This document shows, one piece after another, positions 26,446 through 37,351 of a stretch of 64,000 bases of DNA. The position numbers and the translations under genes are program-made. The stretch comes from Saccharopolyspora erythraea (GTDB lineage: Bacteria; Actinomycetota; Actinomycetes; Mycobacteriales; Pseudonocardiaceae). The notes beneath the pieces were generated by a model. That model did no database searches, was not told the origin of the DNA, and saw only the letters and a program-made list of their open reading frames with translations. Location of the stretch: contig NZ_CP054839.1 in NCBI RefSeq assembly GCF_018141105.1, positions 7,629,411 through 7,693,410 of the forward strand, in the 5' to 3' direction. The stretch's first letter is position 1. Each line of letters begins with the position of its first letter.

Positions 26446-26684
26446 GCCGCGCCCTCCTCAGCGCCTTCAGGTGAAACCGTCAGGCCCAGTTCGCGCTCAC
26501 GCATGATGGTGTAGATCCGGGCGATGTCCCGGCGAACGACGCGCAGCCGGCGGTTGTTCTCCAGCTGCCCGGTCGCCATCTGGAACCGGAGGTTGAACAG
26601 CTCTTCCTTCGATTCCTTCAGCTTCTGCACGAGCTCCTCGTCGGCCAGCTCGCGCAGCTCGGTGGCGGTGACGCCCGCTGCCAT
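26442..26684 (-). CDS. rpmC: 50S ribosomal protein L29 (uL29)
   Basis: An 80-residue two-helix protein near the tunnel exit, with [20 protein letters not shown] and [18 protein letters not shown]. Start overlaps the rplP stop (TGATG) and its end overlaps rpsQ, so it is coupled on both sides. Confidence 0.97.
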   Translation of the reverse strand: MAAGVTATELRELADEELVQKLKESKEELFNLRFQMATGQLENNRRLRVVRRDIARIYTIMRERELGLTVSPEGAEEGAA

Positions 26685-27103
26685 CAGAAGTCACCAGCCT
26701 CTCGGGACACGATCTTGCACTTCATCGGGAGCTTGTGCGCCGCACGGGTCAGCGCCTCGATCGCGGTCTTCTCGTTCGGGAAGTTCAGCTCGAACATGAC
26801 GCGACCGGGCTTGACGTTGGCGACCCAGGACTCCGGGGAGCCCTTACCGGAACCCTGACGGGTCTCGGCCGGCTTCTTGGTCAGCGGACGGTCCGGGAAG
26901 ATGTTGATCCACACCTTGCCGCCACGCTTGACGTGCCGGGTGATGGCGATACGAGCCGACTCGATCTGACGGTTGGTCACGTAGCCGTGCTCGATCGCCT
27001 GAATGCCGTACTCACCGAAGTTGATCCGGGTGCCGCCCTTGGCGAAGCCCTTCCGCTTCGGCGCGTGGCTCTTGCGCCACTTCACCCTGCGTGGGACCAG
27101 CAC
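26684..27103 (-). CDS. rplP: 50S ribosomal protein L16 (uL16)
   Basis: A 139-residue uL16 starting [19 protein letters not shown] from GTG 27103, three bases after rpsC. It orders the A-site tRNA and 23S helix 38; the Arg equivalent to the hydroxylated site lies in [20 protein letters not shown]. Confidence 0.98.
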   Translation of the reverse strand: MLVPRRVKWRKSHAPKRKGFAKGGTRINFGEYGIQAIEHGYVTNRQIESARIAITRHVKRGGKVWINIFPDRPLTKKPAETRQGSGKGSPESWVANVKPGRVMFELNFPNEKTAIEALTRAAHKLPMKCKIVSREAGDF

Positions 27104-27106
27104 GTC

Positions 27107-28021
27107 TCAGCCCTCCGTCTTCTCATCGGCCCGAGGCTCGGCGACCTGCGGGGCGTTGGCCGAGGCCACGTCGCCGGAGGTCTGCGCCTGCTCGGGACTC
27201 TGCGCGGAGCCCTTGGACTTGTCCGCCGCGGCGCGACCGGCCTCGGTGCCACCGGAGCCGGTGGTGCCGGAGGCACCCGAACGACGACGGCCGCCGCGCT
27301 CGGGACGGCCACCGCGCTCGCCGCGCTCGCCACGGTCACCGCGGTCACCGCGGGGCGGGCGCACCTCGGACTCCTGCTGCTTCTGCTTCAGGCCACCGAC
27401 GAGCTCACCCTTGTAGATCCACACCTTCACGCCGATGCGGCCGAAGGTGGTGCGGGCCTCGAAGAAGCCGTAGTCGATGTCCGCGCGCAGCGTGTGCAGC
27501 GGGACCCGGCCCTCGCGGTAGAACTCCGACCGGGACATCTCGGCACCGCCGAGACGGCCACCGCACTGCACCCGGATGCCCTTGACCTGCGGCGAGCGCA
27601 TGGCCGACTGGATGGCCTTGCGCATCGCGCGCCGGAACGAGACCCGGTTCGAGAGCTGCTCGGCGACGCCCTGGGCCACCAGCTGCGCATCCGCCTCGGC
27701 GTTCTTGACCTCGAGGATGTTGAGCTGGACCTGCTTGCCGGTCAGCTTCTCCAGCGAACCGCGGATGCGGTCCGCCTCGGCACCGCGACGGCCGATGACG
27801 ATGCCCGGCCGGGCGGTGTGGATGTCCACCCGGACCCGCTCGCGGGTGCGCTCGATCTCCACCTTGGAGATCCCTGCGCGCTCCATACCGCGAGAGAGCC
27901 GACGGCGGATCTTGACGTCCTCCGCGACGTATTCCGAGTACTGCTTGTCGGCGTACCAGCGGGACTTCCAGTCCGTGGTGATGCCGAGACGGAAGCCGTG
28001 CGGGTTGATCTTCTGACCCAC
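27107..28021 (-). CDS. rpsC: 30S ribosomal protein S3 (uS3) with long Gly/Arg-rich C-terminal tail
   Basis: Residues 1-~220 are normal uS3: KH domain with [12 protein letters not shown] and C-terminal [18 protein letters not shown]. The remaining ~85 residues form a basic, disordered tail ([20 protein letters not shown], then acidic), making 304 residues against about 233 in E. coli. It starts GTG 28021, overlapping the rplV stop by one base (TAGTG). S3 sits at the mRNA entry tunnel, so the tail may touch mRNA or nearby factors. Confidence 0.97.
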   Translation of the reverse strand: MGQKINPHGFRLGITTDWKSRWYADKQYSEYVAEDVKIRRRLSRGMERAGISKVEIERTRERVRVDIHTARPGIVIGRRGAEADRIRGSLEKLTGKQVQLNILEVKNAEADAQLVAQGVAEQLSNRVSFRRAMRKAIQSAMRSPQVKGIRVQCGGRLGGAEMSRSEFYREGRVPLHTLRADIDYGFFEARTTFGRIGVKVWIYKGELVGGLKQKQQESEVRPPRGDRGDRGERGERGGRPERGGRRRSGASGTTGSGGTEAGRAAADKSKGSAQSPEQAQTSGDVASANAPQVAEPRADEKTEG

Positions 28022-28440
28022 TACCGGGCACTCCCCTTCTGGCTCTTGGACTTGCTGGCCACCTTCTTCGGACGCGACTCGACCTCGACCGTGATGTGGC
28101 TGGTCCGCTTGCGGATCCGGTACGCGCGACCCTGCGCACGCGGCCGGAAGCGCTTCAGCGTCGGACCCTCGTCGACGTAGGCCCGGTGCACCCAGAGGGT
28201 GTCGGGGTCGAGCGAGAGGTTGTTCTCCGCGTTGGCGACCGCACTGGCGAGCACCTTCGACACCGGACCGCTGGCGGCCTGCGGCGCGAACTGGAGCACG
28301 GCCAGGGCTTCGCTGGCGCTACGGCCCTTGATGAGCTCGACCACGCGACGGGCCTTCATCGGCGTCACGCGGACGAAGCGGGCCCGCGCCACTGCGCGCG
28401 GGTTCTCCTCCGCGGCAGTGTCGTCGATACGGGCTGTCAT
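28021..28440 (-). CDS. rplV: 50S ribosomal protein L22 (uL22)
   Basis: A 139-residue uL22. Its beta-hairpin loop lines the exit tunnel where macrolides bind; the visible tip segment [20 protein letters not shown] is complete with no deletion of the kind seen in macrolide-resistant mutants. Start ATG 28440, 42 bases after rpsS. Confidence 0.97.
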   Translation of the reverse strand: MTARIDDTAAEENPRAVARARFVRVTPMKARRVVELIKGRSASEALAVLQFAPQAASGPVSKVLASAVANAENNLSLDPDTLWVHRAYVDEGPTLKRFRPRAQGRAYRIRKRTSHITVEVESRPKKVASKSKSQKGSAR

Positions 28441-28482
28441 CCTGCTACCCCTTGCTGCTGTTCGTTCGTGTCACAGACCCGC

Positions 28483-28764
28483 TCAGCGGCGGCGCGACTT
28501 CCGGTCGTCCTTGACGTGACCCTTGAAGGTGCGGGTCGGCGCGAATTCGCCGAGCTTGTGCCCGACCATCGACTCGTTGACAAACACCGGGATGTGCTTG
28601 CGGCCGTCGTGGACCGCGAAGGTGTGCCCGAGCATGTCCGGAATGATCGTCGACCGGCGGGACCAGGTCTTGATCACGGTCTTCTTGCCCGACTCGTTCA
28701 GCGCGTCCACCTTCTTGAGCAGGTGGTCGTCCACGAACGGGCCCTTCTTCAGGCTGCGTGGCAT
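28483..28764 (-). CDS. rpsS: 30S ribosomal protein S19 (uS19)
   Basis: A 93-residue uS19 ([19 protein letters not shown]) with the signature [20 protein letters not shown]. It lies 18 bases after rplB. Confidence 0.98.
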   Translation of the reverse strand: MPRSLKKGPFVDDHLLKKVDALNESGKKTVIKTWSRRSTIIPDMLGHTFAVHDGRKHIPVFVNESMVGHKLGEFAPTRTFKGHVKDDRKSRRR

Positions 28765-28782
28765 GTTCTCCTACCTCCCTGC

Positions 28783-29616
28783 TCAGCGCTTCTTGCCGGT
28801 GCGGCGACGGCGGACGATGAGCTTGTCACTGGGCTTGTTGCGGCGGGTGCGACCCTCCGGCTTGCCCTTCGGGTTGACCGGGTGACGACCACCGGAGGTC
28901 TTGCCCTCACCACCACCGTGCGGGTGGTCCACCGGGTTCATCACGACACCTCGGACGGTCGGGCGCTTGCCCTTCCACCGCATCCGGCCGGCCTTGCCCC
29001 AGTTGATGTTGGCGTGCTCGGAGTTGCCGACCTCGCCGACCGTGGCACGGCAGCGCGCGTCCACGTTCCGGATCTCGCCCGAGGGCATCCGGAGCTGGGC
29101 GTACGGGCCGTCCTTGGCCACCAGCTGGACCCTGGCACCCGCCGAGCGCGCGATCTTGGCCCCGCCACCGGGGCGCAGCTCGATCGCGTGCACCACGGTG
29201 CCGGTGGGGATGTTGCGCAGCGGCAGGTTGTTGCCCGGCTTGATGTCGGCGCGGGCACCGCTCTCGATCCGGTCGCCCTGCCGCACGTTGTTCGGGGCGA
29301 TGATGTAGCGCTTCTCGCCGTCCGCGTAGTGCAGCAGCGCGATCCGGGCGCTGCGGTTGGGGTCGTACTCGATGTGCGCGACCTTGGCCGGCACACCGTC
29401 CTTGTCGTTGCGGCGGAAGTCGATCAGGCGGTAGGCCCGCTTGTGGCCGCCGCCCTTGTGCCGCGTGGTGATCTTGCCGTGTGCGTTGCGACCGCCCCGG
29501 CCGTGCAGGGGGCGCAGCAGCGACTTCTCCGGCTCCGACCGCGTGATCTCGGCGAAGTCGGACACGCTGGAGCCGCGACGCCCTGGCGTCGTCGGCTTGA
29601 ACTTGCGAATGCCCAT
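28783..29616 (-). CDS. rplB: 50S ribosomal protein L2 (uL2)
   Basis: A 277-residue uL2, full length, with the conserved [17 protein letters not shown] loop whose His lies near the peptidyl transferase centre. Start ATG 29616, 32 bases after rplW. Confidence 0.98.
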   Translation of the reverse strand: MGIRKFKPTTPGRRGSSVSDFAEITRSEPEKSLLRPLHGRGGRNAHGKITTRHKGGGHKRAYRLIDFRRNDKDGVPAKVAHIEYDPNRSARIALLHYADGEKRYIIAPNNVRQGDRIESGARADIKPGNNLPLRNIPTGTVVHAIELRPGGGAKIARSAGARVQLVAKDGPYAQLRMPSGEIRNVDARCRATVGEVGNSEHANINWGKAGRMRWKGKRPTVRGVVMNPVDHPHGGGEGKTSGGRHPVNPKGKPEGRTRRNKPSDKLIVRRRRTGKKR

Positions 29617-29648
29617 CTCTAACGCAACCTCGTCCTAATCAGCGCCGG

Positions 29649-29948
29649 TCAGGCGGCCGGTCCGCCGAAGATTTCGATCGGCTTGCTCTCCGGGGAGAGC
29701 GTTACGATCGCCCGCTTGGTGTCCTTGCGCTTGCCGTACCCGGTGCGGGTGCGCTTGCGCTTGCCCTGGCGGTTGATCGTGTTGACGTTGTTGACCTTCA
29801 CGCCGAAGATCTTCTCGACCGCGATCTTGATCTCGGTCTTGTTCGAGCCCGGGCGGACCAGGAACGTGTACTGGTTCTCCTCGAGCAGCCCGTAGGACTT
29901 CTCGGAGATCACCGGCGCAAGGATGATGTCTCGCGGGTCGGGGATCAC
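29649..29948 (-). CDS. rplW: 50S ribosomal protein L23 (uL23)
   Basis: A 99-residue uL23, the docking site at the tunnel exit for trigger factor and SRP. The start GTG 29948 overlaps the rplD stop (GTGA). Visible features are [20 protein letters not shown] and [20 protein letters not shown]. Confidence 0.97.
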   Translation of the reverse strand: MIPDPRDIILAPVISEKSYGLLEENQYTFLVRPGSNKTEIKIAVEKIFGVKVNNVNTINRQGKRKRTRTGYGKRKDTKRAIVTLSPESKPIEIFGGPAA

Positions 29949-30631
29949 TGGTTCGCCTCCTCAGCCTCACCAGAGGTAGCCGCCGCCTTTGCCGTCCTGC
30001 CCTTGGCCGGGCCTGCGACGAAGCGCTCGAACGCCGCCTTGGTGAACACGACGTCGTCGTTGACCAGGACGTCGTAGGTGTTCAGCTGGGACGGGTCGAT
30101 CAGGTGGACGTTCTGCAGGTTGCGCAGGCTCAGCCAGGAGGTCTCCTCCGACTTGTTGAGCACCACCAGGACGCGCTTGGCCTCGGTCCAGGTCCGCACC
30201 GCGGTCTTGGCCTGCCTGGTCGACGGCTGCTCGCCACCGACGACGTGGGAGACCACGTGCAGCTGGCCCGCGCGGACGCGGTCGGACAGGGCACCGCGAA
30301 GCGCGGCGACCTTCATCTTCTTGGGGGTCCGCTGCGAGTAGTCGCGCGGCTGCGGCCCATGGACGGTGCCACCACCGGTGAACTGCGGGGCGCGGATCGA
30401 GCCCTGCCGGGCGTTACCGGTGCCCTTCTGCCGGTACGGCTTCTTGCCACCACCGGAGACCTGGCCGCGGGTCTTGGTCGCGTGCGTGCCCTGGCGGCCC
30501 GCCGCGAGCTGAGCGACGACGACCTGGTGCATCAACGCGATGTTGGCCTGCACGTCGAAGATCTCGGCGGGCAGCTCGACGGTGCCGTCGGTCTTGCCGT
30601 CCGGGGTACGGACGTCCAGCGTCACGCTCAT
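29945..30631 (-). CDS. rplD: 50S ribosomal protein L4 (uL4)
   Basis: A 228-residue uL4 with the extended tunnel loop [18 protein letters not shown] intact. ATG 30631 overlaps the rplC stop (TGATG); a GTG one codon earlier is possible. An Ala/Thr/Glu C-terminal tail of about 20 residues follows the fold. L4 can repress the S10 operon in enteric bacteria; no such leader element was recognised here. Confidence 0.97.
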   Translation of the reverse strand: MSVTLDVRTPDGKTDGTVELPAEIFDVQANIALMHQVVVAQLAAGRQGTHATKTRGQVSGGGKKPYRQKGTGNARQGSIRAPQFTGGGTVHGPQPRDYSQRTPKKMKVAALRGALSDRVRAGQLHVVSHVVGGEQPSTRQAKTAVRTWTEAKRVLVVLNKSEETSWLSLRNLQNVHLIDPSQLNTYDVLVNDDVVFTKAAFERFVAGPAKGRTAKAAATSGEAEEANQ

Positions 30632-31281
30632 CACGCACCACCCTTCGCGGGACTCTTCACCAGCACCAGTCCGCCCTTCGGGCCGGGGACGGCGCCCTTG
30701 ATCAGCAGCAGGCCGGACTCGCCCTCCACCCGGTGGACCTTGAGGTTCTGGGTGGTGACGCGGTCGGAGCCCATCCGCCCGGACATCCGCATGCCCTTGA
30801 ACACGCGGCCCGGGGTGGCACAGCCACCGATGGAGCCCGGCTTGCGGTGCACGGCCTGGGTACCGTGGCTGGCGCCCTGGCCGCGGAAGCCGTGGCGCTT
30901 CATCGTGCCCGCGAAGCCCTTGCCCTTACTGGTGCCGACCACGTCGACCACCGTGCCGGCCTCGAAGACCTCGGCGGTGACTTCCTGGCCGACCTCGTAC
31001 TCGCCGGCGTCGGCGGTGCGCAGCTCGACGACGTGGCGGCGCGGAGTGACGCCTGCCTTGGTGAAGTGGCCGGTGCGCGGCTTGTTCACCTTGCGCGGGT
31101 CGATGGCGCCGAACGCCAGCTGCACGGCCGCGTAGCCGTCCTTCTCCGGGGTGCGAATCTGGGTGACCACGTTCGGCCCGGCCTGCACGACCGTCACCGG
31201 GACAACCCGGTTCTGGTCGTCGAAGACCTGGGTCATGCCGAGCTTGGTGCCCAGAATCCCCTTGATCTGCCTGTCAGACAT
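30631..31281 (-). CDS. rplC: 50S ribosomal protein L3 (uL3)
   Basis: A 216-residue uL3 with [17 protein letters not shown] and the tip loop [20 protein letters not shown] that approaches the peptidyl transferase centre. It is 17 bases after rpsJ. Confidence 0.98.
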   Translation of the reverse strand: MSDRQIKGILGTKLGMTQVFDDQNRVVPVTVVQAGPNVVTQIRTPEKDGYAAVQLAFGAIDPRKVNKPRTGHFTKAGVTPRRHVVELRTADAGEYEVGQEVTAEVFEAGTVVDVVGTSKGKGFAGTMKRHGFRGQGASHGTQAVHRKPGSIGGCATPGRVFKGMRMSGRMGSDRVTTQNLKVHRVEGESGLLLIKGAVPGPKGGLVLVKSPAKGGA

Positions 31282-31298
31282 GGGTCTCGTCTCTCCGC

Positions 31299-31604
31299 CT
31301 ACTGGATGTTCACGTCGACGCTGGCTGGCAGGTCGATGCGCATGAGCGCGTCCACCGTCTTGGGCGTCGGTTCGAGGATGTCGATGAGCCGCTTGTGCGT
31401 CCGCATCTCGAAGTGCTCCCGCGAGTCCTTGTACTTGTGCGGGGAGCGGATGACGCAGTAGACGTTCTTCTCAGTGGGCAGCGGCACCGGCCCGACGACC
31501 CGAGCGCCGGTGCGCGTCACGGTCTCGACGATCTTGCGCGCGGACGCGTCGATCGCCTCGTGGTCGTAGGCCTTGAGCCGGATGCGGATCTTCTGTCCCG
31601 CCAT
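31299..31604 (-). CDS. rpsJ: 30S ribosomal protein S10 (uS10)
   Basis: A 101-residue uS10 ([19 protein letters not shown]), first gene of the S10 run. The start is ATG 31604; a longer in-frame extension to 31661 is not needed. S10 is also the NusE partner in transcription antitermination. A leader of roughly 420 bases precedes it. Confidence 0.98.
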   Translation of the reverse strand: MAGQKIRIRLKAYDHEAIDASARKIVETVTRTGARVVGPVPLPTEKNVYCVIRSPHKYKDSREHFEMRTHKRLIDILEPTPKTVDALMRIDLPASVDVNIQ

Positions 31605-32034
31605 AGTGGCTTGCCGTTCCTCTAGTCTCGTGCCGCGGTTGCATGCAGGGAGCGGGCGCACCGCCCCCGTTGGGCGTTGGTGCCCTGCGCGGCCTCAGCC
31701 GTGTGAGCGCCCCCGGGTGCCGGATGTCCGGCACAGGTGGGTCACAGCCCTCGGTCCGCCCCTGTTCAGGTGTTTGGTGCCCGGTACACGCGGTCGGGCG
31801 TGTCGCCTTGTTGACCACATACCGGTCCCGCCGAACTGTGCCGGTGGGATGGGCCTCGCGGCCCGTACACCTTCTCTTGCCACCCTGATCGGCAGGCCGC
31901 CTTCGCGGCGGCCACGCGCAGGCCCGAAAGAACCGGTCCTGGTCCGAACCAAGGGCGCGAGGCTGTTCGTAGCGAAGCGGCCGGATTGCAGCCGAGCTTG
32001 CGCCCGAAAATCCGACCGCTCCGAACGAGCAACC
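31605..32034 (-). other. Long untranslated leader of the S10 operon
   Basis: About 424 bases between the predicted start of transcription (near 32028) and rpsJ. Short frames here lack ribosome sites and coding bias. It is unusually long and could hold regulatory structure, but I recognised no known ribosomal-protein binding motif. Confidence 0.5.
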
Positions 32035-32063
32035 CATACAGGATGACACACGCCGTATGTCAA
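32035..32063 (-). promoter_or_regulatory. S10 operon promoter (TTGACA, 17 bp, TGTATG)
   Basis: Minus-strand TTGACA (32058-32063) is a perfect -35 box. TGTATG (32035-32040) lies 17 bases downstream, or TATGGG with 19-base spacing. It is the best -35 match seen in the window and points toward rpsJ. Confidence 0.65.
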
Positions 32064-32118
32064 CCCAAATCGGGGGTGGGTTCACCGGGAATTCGATCTC
32101 GGTTCCCGGGGAAACCGC

Positions 32119-32155
32119 AGAGGGCCTGCCTCCCCTGGGGAGAGGCAGGCCCTCT
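32119..32155 (-). terminator. 14-bp hairpin terminator after tuf
   Basis: AGAGGGCCTGCCTC (32119-32132) pairs perfectly with 32142-32155, seven bases past the tuf stop. It separates the rpsL-rpsG-fusA-tuf transcript from the S10 promoter. Confidence 0.85.
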
Positions 32156-32161
32156 ACCGGA

Positions 32162-33355
<1,194 letters not shown>

Positions 33356-33433
33356 TGGATTGTCCTCCTGGACTTGTTAACTTTCCGCCGTACGACTTGT
33401 TGTGCCAGGCGGAGTCCTGTCGGGTTGGTGACC

Positions 33434-33466
33434 GGTGGCCGGCGCTCCCGCAGGAGTCCGGCCACC
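33434..33466 (-). terminator. Hairpin between fusA and tuf (attenuator or partial terminator)
   Basis: GGTGGCCGG (33434-33442) pairs with CCGGCCACC (33458-33466), with CTCC/GGAG pairing inside. It has no T tract and lies in the gap between co-directional genes, so read-through to tuf is likely. Confidence 0.45.
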
Positions 33467-33483
33467 CGCCGCCGAACTGGGGA

Positions 33484-35586
33484 TTACTCCCCGGTCGCCT
33501 TCGCGATGATCTCCTTAGCCACGTTCGCGGGAACCTCGGCGTAGGAGTCGAACACCATCGAGTAGTTCGCACGACCCTGCGTCTTGGAGCGCAGGTCGCC
33601 GACATACCCGAACATCTCCGACAGCGGGACCTGGGCCTTGACGACGCGGACACCGCTGCGCTCCTCCATGGCCTGGATGTGGCCACGACGGGAGTTCAGG
33701 TCGCCGATGACATCACCCATGTAGTCCTCGGGGGTGGTGACCTCGACGGCCATGATCGGCTCGAGCAGCGCGGGGGACGCCTTGGCGGCGGCCTCCTTCA
33801 TGGCGATCGAACCGGCGATCTTGAAGGCCATTTCCGAGGAGTCGACCTCGTGGTACTGGCCGTCCAGCAGGGTCACCTTGATGCCCACCAGCGGGTAGCC
33901 GGCCAGCACGCCGTACTGCATGGCGTCCTGCGCACCCTGGTCGACCGACGGGATGTACTCCCGCGGCACACGACCACCGGTGACCTTGTTCTCGAACTCG
34001 TACGTCGCACTGTCAGCGCTCTGCTCGATCGGCTCGAGCGAGATGATGACCCGGGCGAACTGCCCCGAACCACCGGTCTGCTTCTTGTGCGTGTACTCGT
34101 ACTTGTCGACGGTCTTGCGAATCGTCTCGCGGTAGGCCACCTGGGGCTTACCGATGTTCGCCTCGACCTTGAAGTCCGACTTCATCCGGTTGACCAGGAC
34201 CTCGAGGTGGAGCTCACCCATGCCCTTGATGATGGTCTGACCGGTCTCGTCGTCCAGCTTGACCTGGAAGGTCGGGTCCTCCTCGGCGAGCTTCTGGATC
34301 GCCGTGGACAGCTTCTCCTGGTCGGCCTTCGTCTTCGGCTCGATGGCCACCTCGATGACCGGAGCCGGGAAGGTCATCGACTCCAGAACGATCGGGTTCT
34401 GGGGGTCGCAGAGCGTGTCACCGGTGGTGGTGTCCTTGAGCCCGATCACCGCGTAGATGTGACCGGCCTGGATCTCGTCGACCGGGTTCTCCTTGTTGGA
34501 GTGCATCTGGAACATCTTCCCGATGCGCTCCTTGCGCTCCTTGGTCGAGTTGATGACCTGGGTGCCCGAGGAGACCTTGCCCGAGTAGACCCGGACGTAG
34601 GTGAGCTTGCCGAAGAACGGGTGCACGGAGATCTTGGAGACCAGCGCCGCGAACGGCTCCTGCGTGCTGGGCTTGCGCTCGGCGGCGGTCTCGCCGTCGG
34701 GCAGCAGGCCCTGCACCGGCGGGACGTCCAGCGGCGAGGGCAGGTAGTCGACCACCGCGTCCAGCATCGGCTGGACACCCTTGTTCTTGAAGGCGGTGCC
34801 GCACAGCACCGGGAACGCCTCCCGGTTGATCGTGAGCTTGCGGATGCCGTCCTTGATCTGGTCCTCGGTCAGCTCCTCGCCACCGAAGTAGGCCTCCATC
34901 AGGGCCTCGTCGGTCTCGGCGACCGCCTCGACGAGCTGCTCGCGGTAGCTGGCGGCCTCGTCGGCGAGCTCGGCCGGGATGTCCTCGACCGCGTAGTCCT
35001 CGCCCTTCTTGACCTCACCGCGCCAGGTCAGCGCCTTCATCCGCACCAGGTCGACGACGCCCTGGAAGTCGGACTCGGAGCCGATCGGGAGCTGGAGCAC
35101 CAGCGGCTTGGCGGCGAGCCGCTCCTCGATGGTCCGCACGGTGTAGTAGAAGTCCGCACCCAGCTTGTCCATCTTGTTGACGAAGCAGATGCGCGGGACC
35201 TCGTACTTGTCCGCCTGGCGCCAGACCTGCTCGGACTGCGGCTCGACACCTTCCTTGCCGTCGAACACCGCGACCGCACCGTCGAGCACCCGCAGCGAGC
35301 GCTCCACCTCGACGGTGAAGTCGACGTGCCCGGGGGTGTCGATGATGTTGATCTGGTTGTCGCCCCAGAAGGTCGTGGTAGCAGCCGAGGTGATGGTGAT
35401 ACCCCGCTTCTGCTCCTCTTCCATCCAGTCCATCGTCGCGGCGCCGTCGTGCACCTCGCCGATCTTGTACGTGATCCCCGTGTAGTAGAGGATCCGCTCG
35501 GTCGTGGTGGTCTTGCCCGCGTCGATGTGGGCCATGATGCCGATGTTGCGGACCTTGGTCAGGTCTGTCAGCACGTCGCGTGCCAC
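33484..35586 (-). CDS. fusA: Elongation factor G
   Basis: A 700-residue five-domain translocase GTPase. G1 [20 protein letters not shown]3 DTPGHVDF and G4 [10 protein letters not shown] are intact, and the domain IV-V part includes [18 protein letters not shown] 35586 is the start, behind GGGGAAG, 75 bases after rpsG. Confidence 0.98.
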   Translation of the reverse strand: MARDVLTDLTKVRNIGIMAHIDAGKTTTTERILYYTGITYKIGEVHDGAATMDWMEEEQKRGITITSAATTTFWGDNQINIIDTPGHVDFTVEVERSLRVLDGAVAVFDGKEGVEPQSEQVWRQADKYEVPRICFVNKMDKLGADFYYTVRTIEERLAAKPLVLQLPIGSESDFQGVVDLVRMKALTWRGEVKKGEDYAVEDIPAELADEAASYREQLVEAVAETDEALMEAYFGGEELTEDQIKDGIRKLTINREAFPVLCGTAFKNKGVQPMLDAVVDYLPSPLDVPPVQGLLPDGETAAERKPSTQEPFAALVSKISVHPFFGKLTYVRVYSGKVSSGTQVINSTKERKERIGKMFQMHSNKENPVDEIQAGHIYAVIGLKDTTTGDTLCDPQNPIVLESMTFPAPVIEVAIEPKTKADQEKLSTAIQKLAEEDPTFQVKLDDETGQTIIKGMGELHLEVLVNRMKSDFKVEANIGKPQVAYRETIRKTVDKYEYTHKKQTGGSGQFARVIISLEPIEQSADSATYEFENKVTGGRVPREYIPSVDQGAQDAMQYGVLAGYPLVGIKVTLLDGQYHEVDSSEMAFKIAGSIAMKEAAAKASPALLEPIMAVEVTTPEDYMGDVIGDLNSRRGHIQAMEERSGVRVVKAQVPLSEMFGYVGDLRSKTQGRANYSMVFDSYAEVPANVAKEIIAKATGE

Positions 35587-35661
35587 GAGATTCTTCCCCG
35601 TTCCTACAGCGGATTCAGCTGTCGAAGCGGTGGGCCGAGGCGGGCAGGAGCCGACCCGACG

Positions 35662-36131
35662 TCACCAGCGGTAGTGCGCGAAGGCCTTGTTGGACTCCGC
35701 CATCTTGTGCGTGTCTTCGCGCTTCTTGACGCTTGCGCCGAGGCCGTTGCTCGCGTCCAGGAGCTCGTTCATGAGGCGCTCGACCATGGTCTTCTCACGA
35801 CGCTGCCGCGAGTAGGTGACGAGCCAACGCAGTGCAAGGGTGGTGGAACGGCCGGCACGGACCTCGATCGGCACCTGGTAGGTCGCGCCACCGACGCGGC
35901 GGCTGCGGACCTCCAGGGTCGGCTTGACGTTGTCCAGCGCACGCTTGAGCGTGACCACCGGGTCGGTGCCGGTCTTGTCCCGGCAGCCTTCCAGCGCCGC
36001 GTACACGATGCGCTCGGCCAGCGAACGCTTCCCGTCCACCAGCACCTTGTTCACCAGCTGGGTCACCAGCGGTGAGCTGTACACGGGATCGGCGTGCAGC
36101 GGCCGCTTCGGGGCCGGACCCTTGCGGGGCA

Positions 36132-36132
<1 letters not shown>
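35662..36132 (-). CDS. rpsG: 30S ribosomal protein S7 (uS7)
   Basis: A 156-residue uS7 ([20 protein letters not shown]), assembly nucleator of the 30S head, with [15 protein letters not shown] and C-terminal ETHKMAE-like [17 protein letters not shown]. The ATG overlaps the rpsL stop (TGATG). Confidence 0.98.
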
Positions 36133-36506
<374 letters not shown>

Positions 36507-36834
36507 GGACCGGCTTTCTGTCAGCGTTCGCGTCTTCTGGGTACTCGGCCAAGCGCCGCTCGTCCGAGCTCCGCTTGACGCACAGTGCCCCCTGGCGTCG
36601 AGCACCTGCAGGCACTGTGTACTTGGGACTCCCCCGCACCACGAGGTCGGGCGTGTCGCCCGCTCCTCGGCCTTGCGGCGCTGATGGCGTCCCAGCGGGA
36701 ATTACCCCAGTGGGCTGTCAGGAGGAGTTCCGCCGCCCGCGTCGGTGTCCGGGACTGCGAACCGCGGATGGAGCTGCACGCAGTCACCTGTCACGCACGG
36801 GCATGCGGATCGACCCGATCGGTCTCGGGTCCGA
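36507..36834 (-). other. Untranslated leader of rpsL
   Basis: About 328 bases between the predicted transcription start and rpsL, with no supported gene. The length is notable for a housekeeping operon; no riboswitch or known binding motif was recognised. Confidence 0.45.
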
Positions 36835-36840
36835 TAAACA

Positions 36841-36870
36841 AAGATACCCGCCCCGTTCTGAGAGGGTCAA
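36841..36870 (-). promoter_or_regulatory. rpsL operon promoter (TTGACC, 18 bp, TATCTT)
   Basis: Minus-strand TTGACC (36865-36870) and TATCTT (36841-36846) are 18 bases apart, a good vegetative promoter. It lies downstream of the effector island genes and would start the rpsL transcript near 36834. Confidence 0.65.
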
Positions 36871-37041
36871 AACGGGGGTCCCATGACCTGCCCGATCGCA
36901 CCGGCGCTCCTTCGACGTCGCCGGTAGCGGGGCTCGTCGTGTCCGAGCCGCCACTCTACCCACTGCGGCGCGCCACACCGAGACGTCGAGCGGCACTGCG
37001 CCCGAAAGTCGCATCACCGGCCACGCTGCGCAGCCGCTCCA

Positions 37042-37287
37042 CTACGGCTCGGTCCAGGCCACGAGCCAGTTCGCCGCGCCGAGCCGCTCCCCGGCAGGCG
37101 GACGCTGGCGGACCACGGGACCGCGGTCGTCCCGCAGCGGGCGGGGCTCGTCGCCCGGACCTGCGGCGACGATGGGGACGCCCGCCGCGTCGGCCGCGGC
37201 GATCGCGTCGGCCGGTGCCAGCCCGACGACGTCGGGCACGACGACGGGCGACCCGTCGTAGTCGAGTTCGCGGGACACCCCGGCCAT
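37042..37287 (-). CDS. Small PASTA-domain protein
   Basis: An 81-residue protein made of a single PASTA-like domain: VVVPDVVGLAPADAIAAAD, then GPVVRQRPPAGERL near the end. PASTA domains usually occur outside the cell on kinases and penicillin-binding proteins and bind muropeptides, but this one has no signal peptide or membrane segment. It lies 64 bases after the TNT-domain gene and could be co-transcribed with it. Function unknown. Confidence 0.65.
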   Translation of the reverse strand: MAGVSRELDYDGSPVVVPDVVGLAPADAIAAADAAGVPIVAAGPGDEPRPLRDDRGPVVRQRPPAGERLGAANWLVAWTEP

Positions 37288-37351
37288 CCCAGCACGGTAG
37301 CAGCGCCGCGAACCCGCGATCAGCGCACCGCCCGCGCACGGCTCCGGGCCG

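Noticed and set aside
31643..31888. Short frames in the S10 leader
   Set aside because: No ribosome site and no coding bias.
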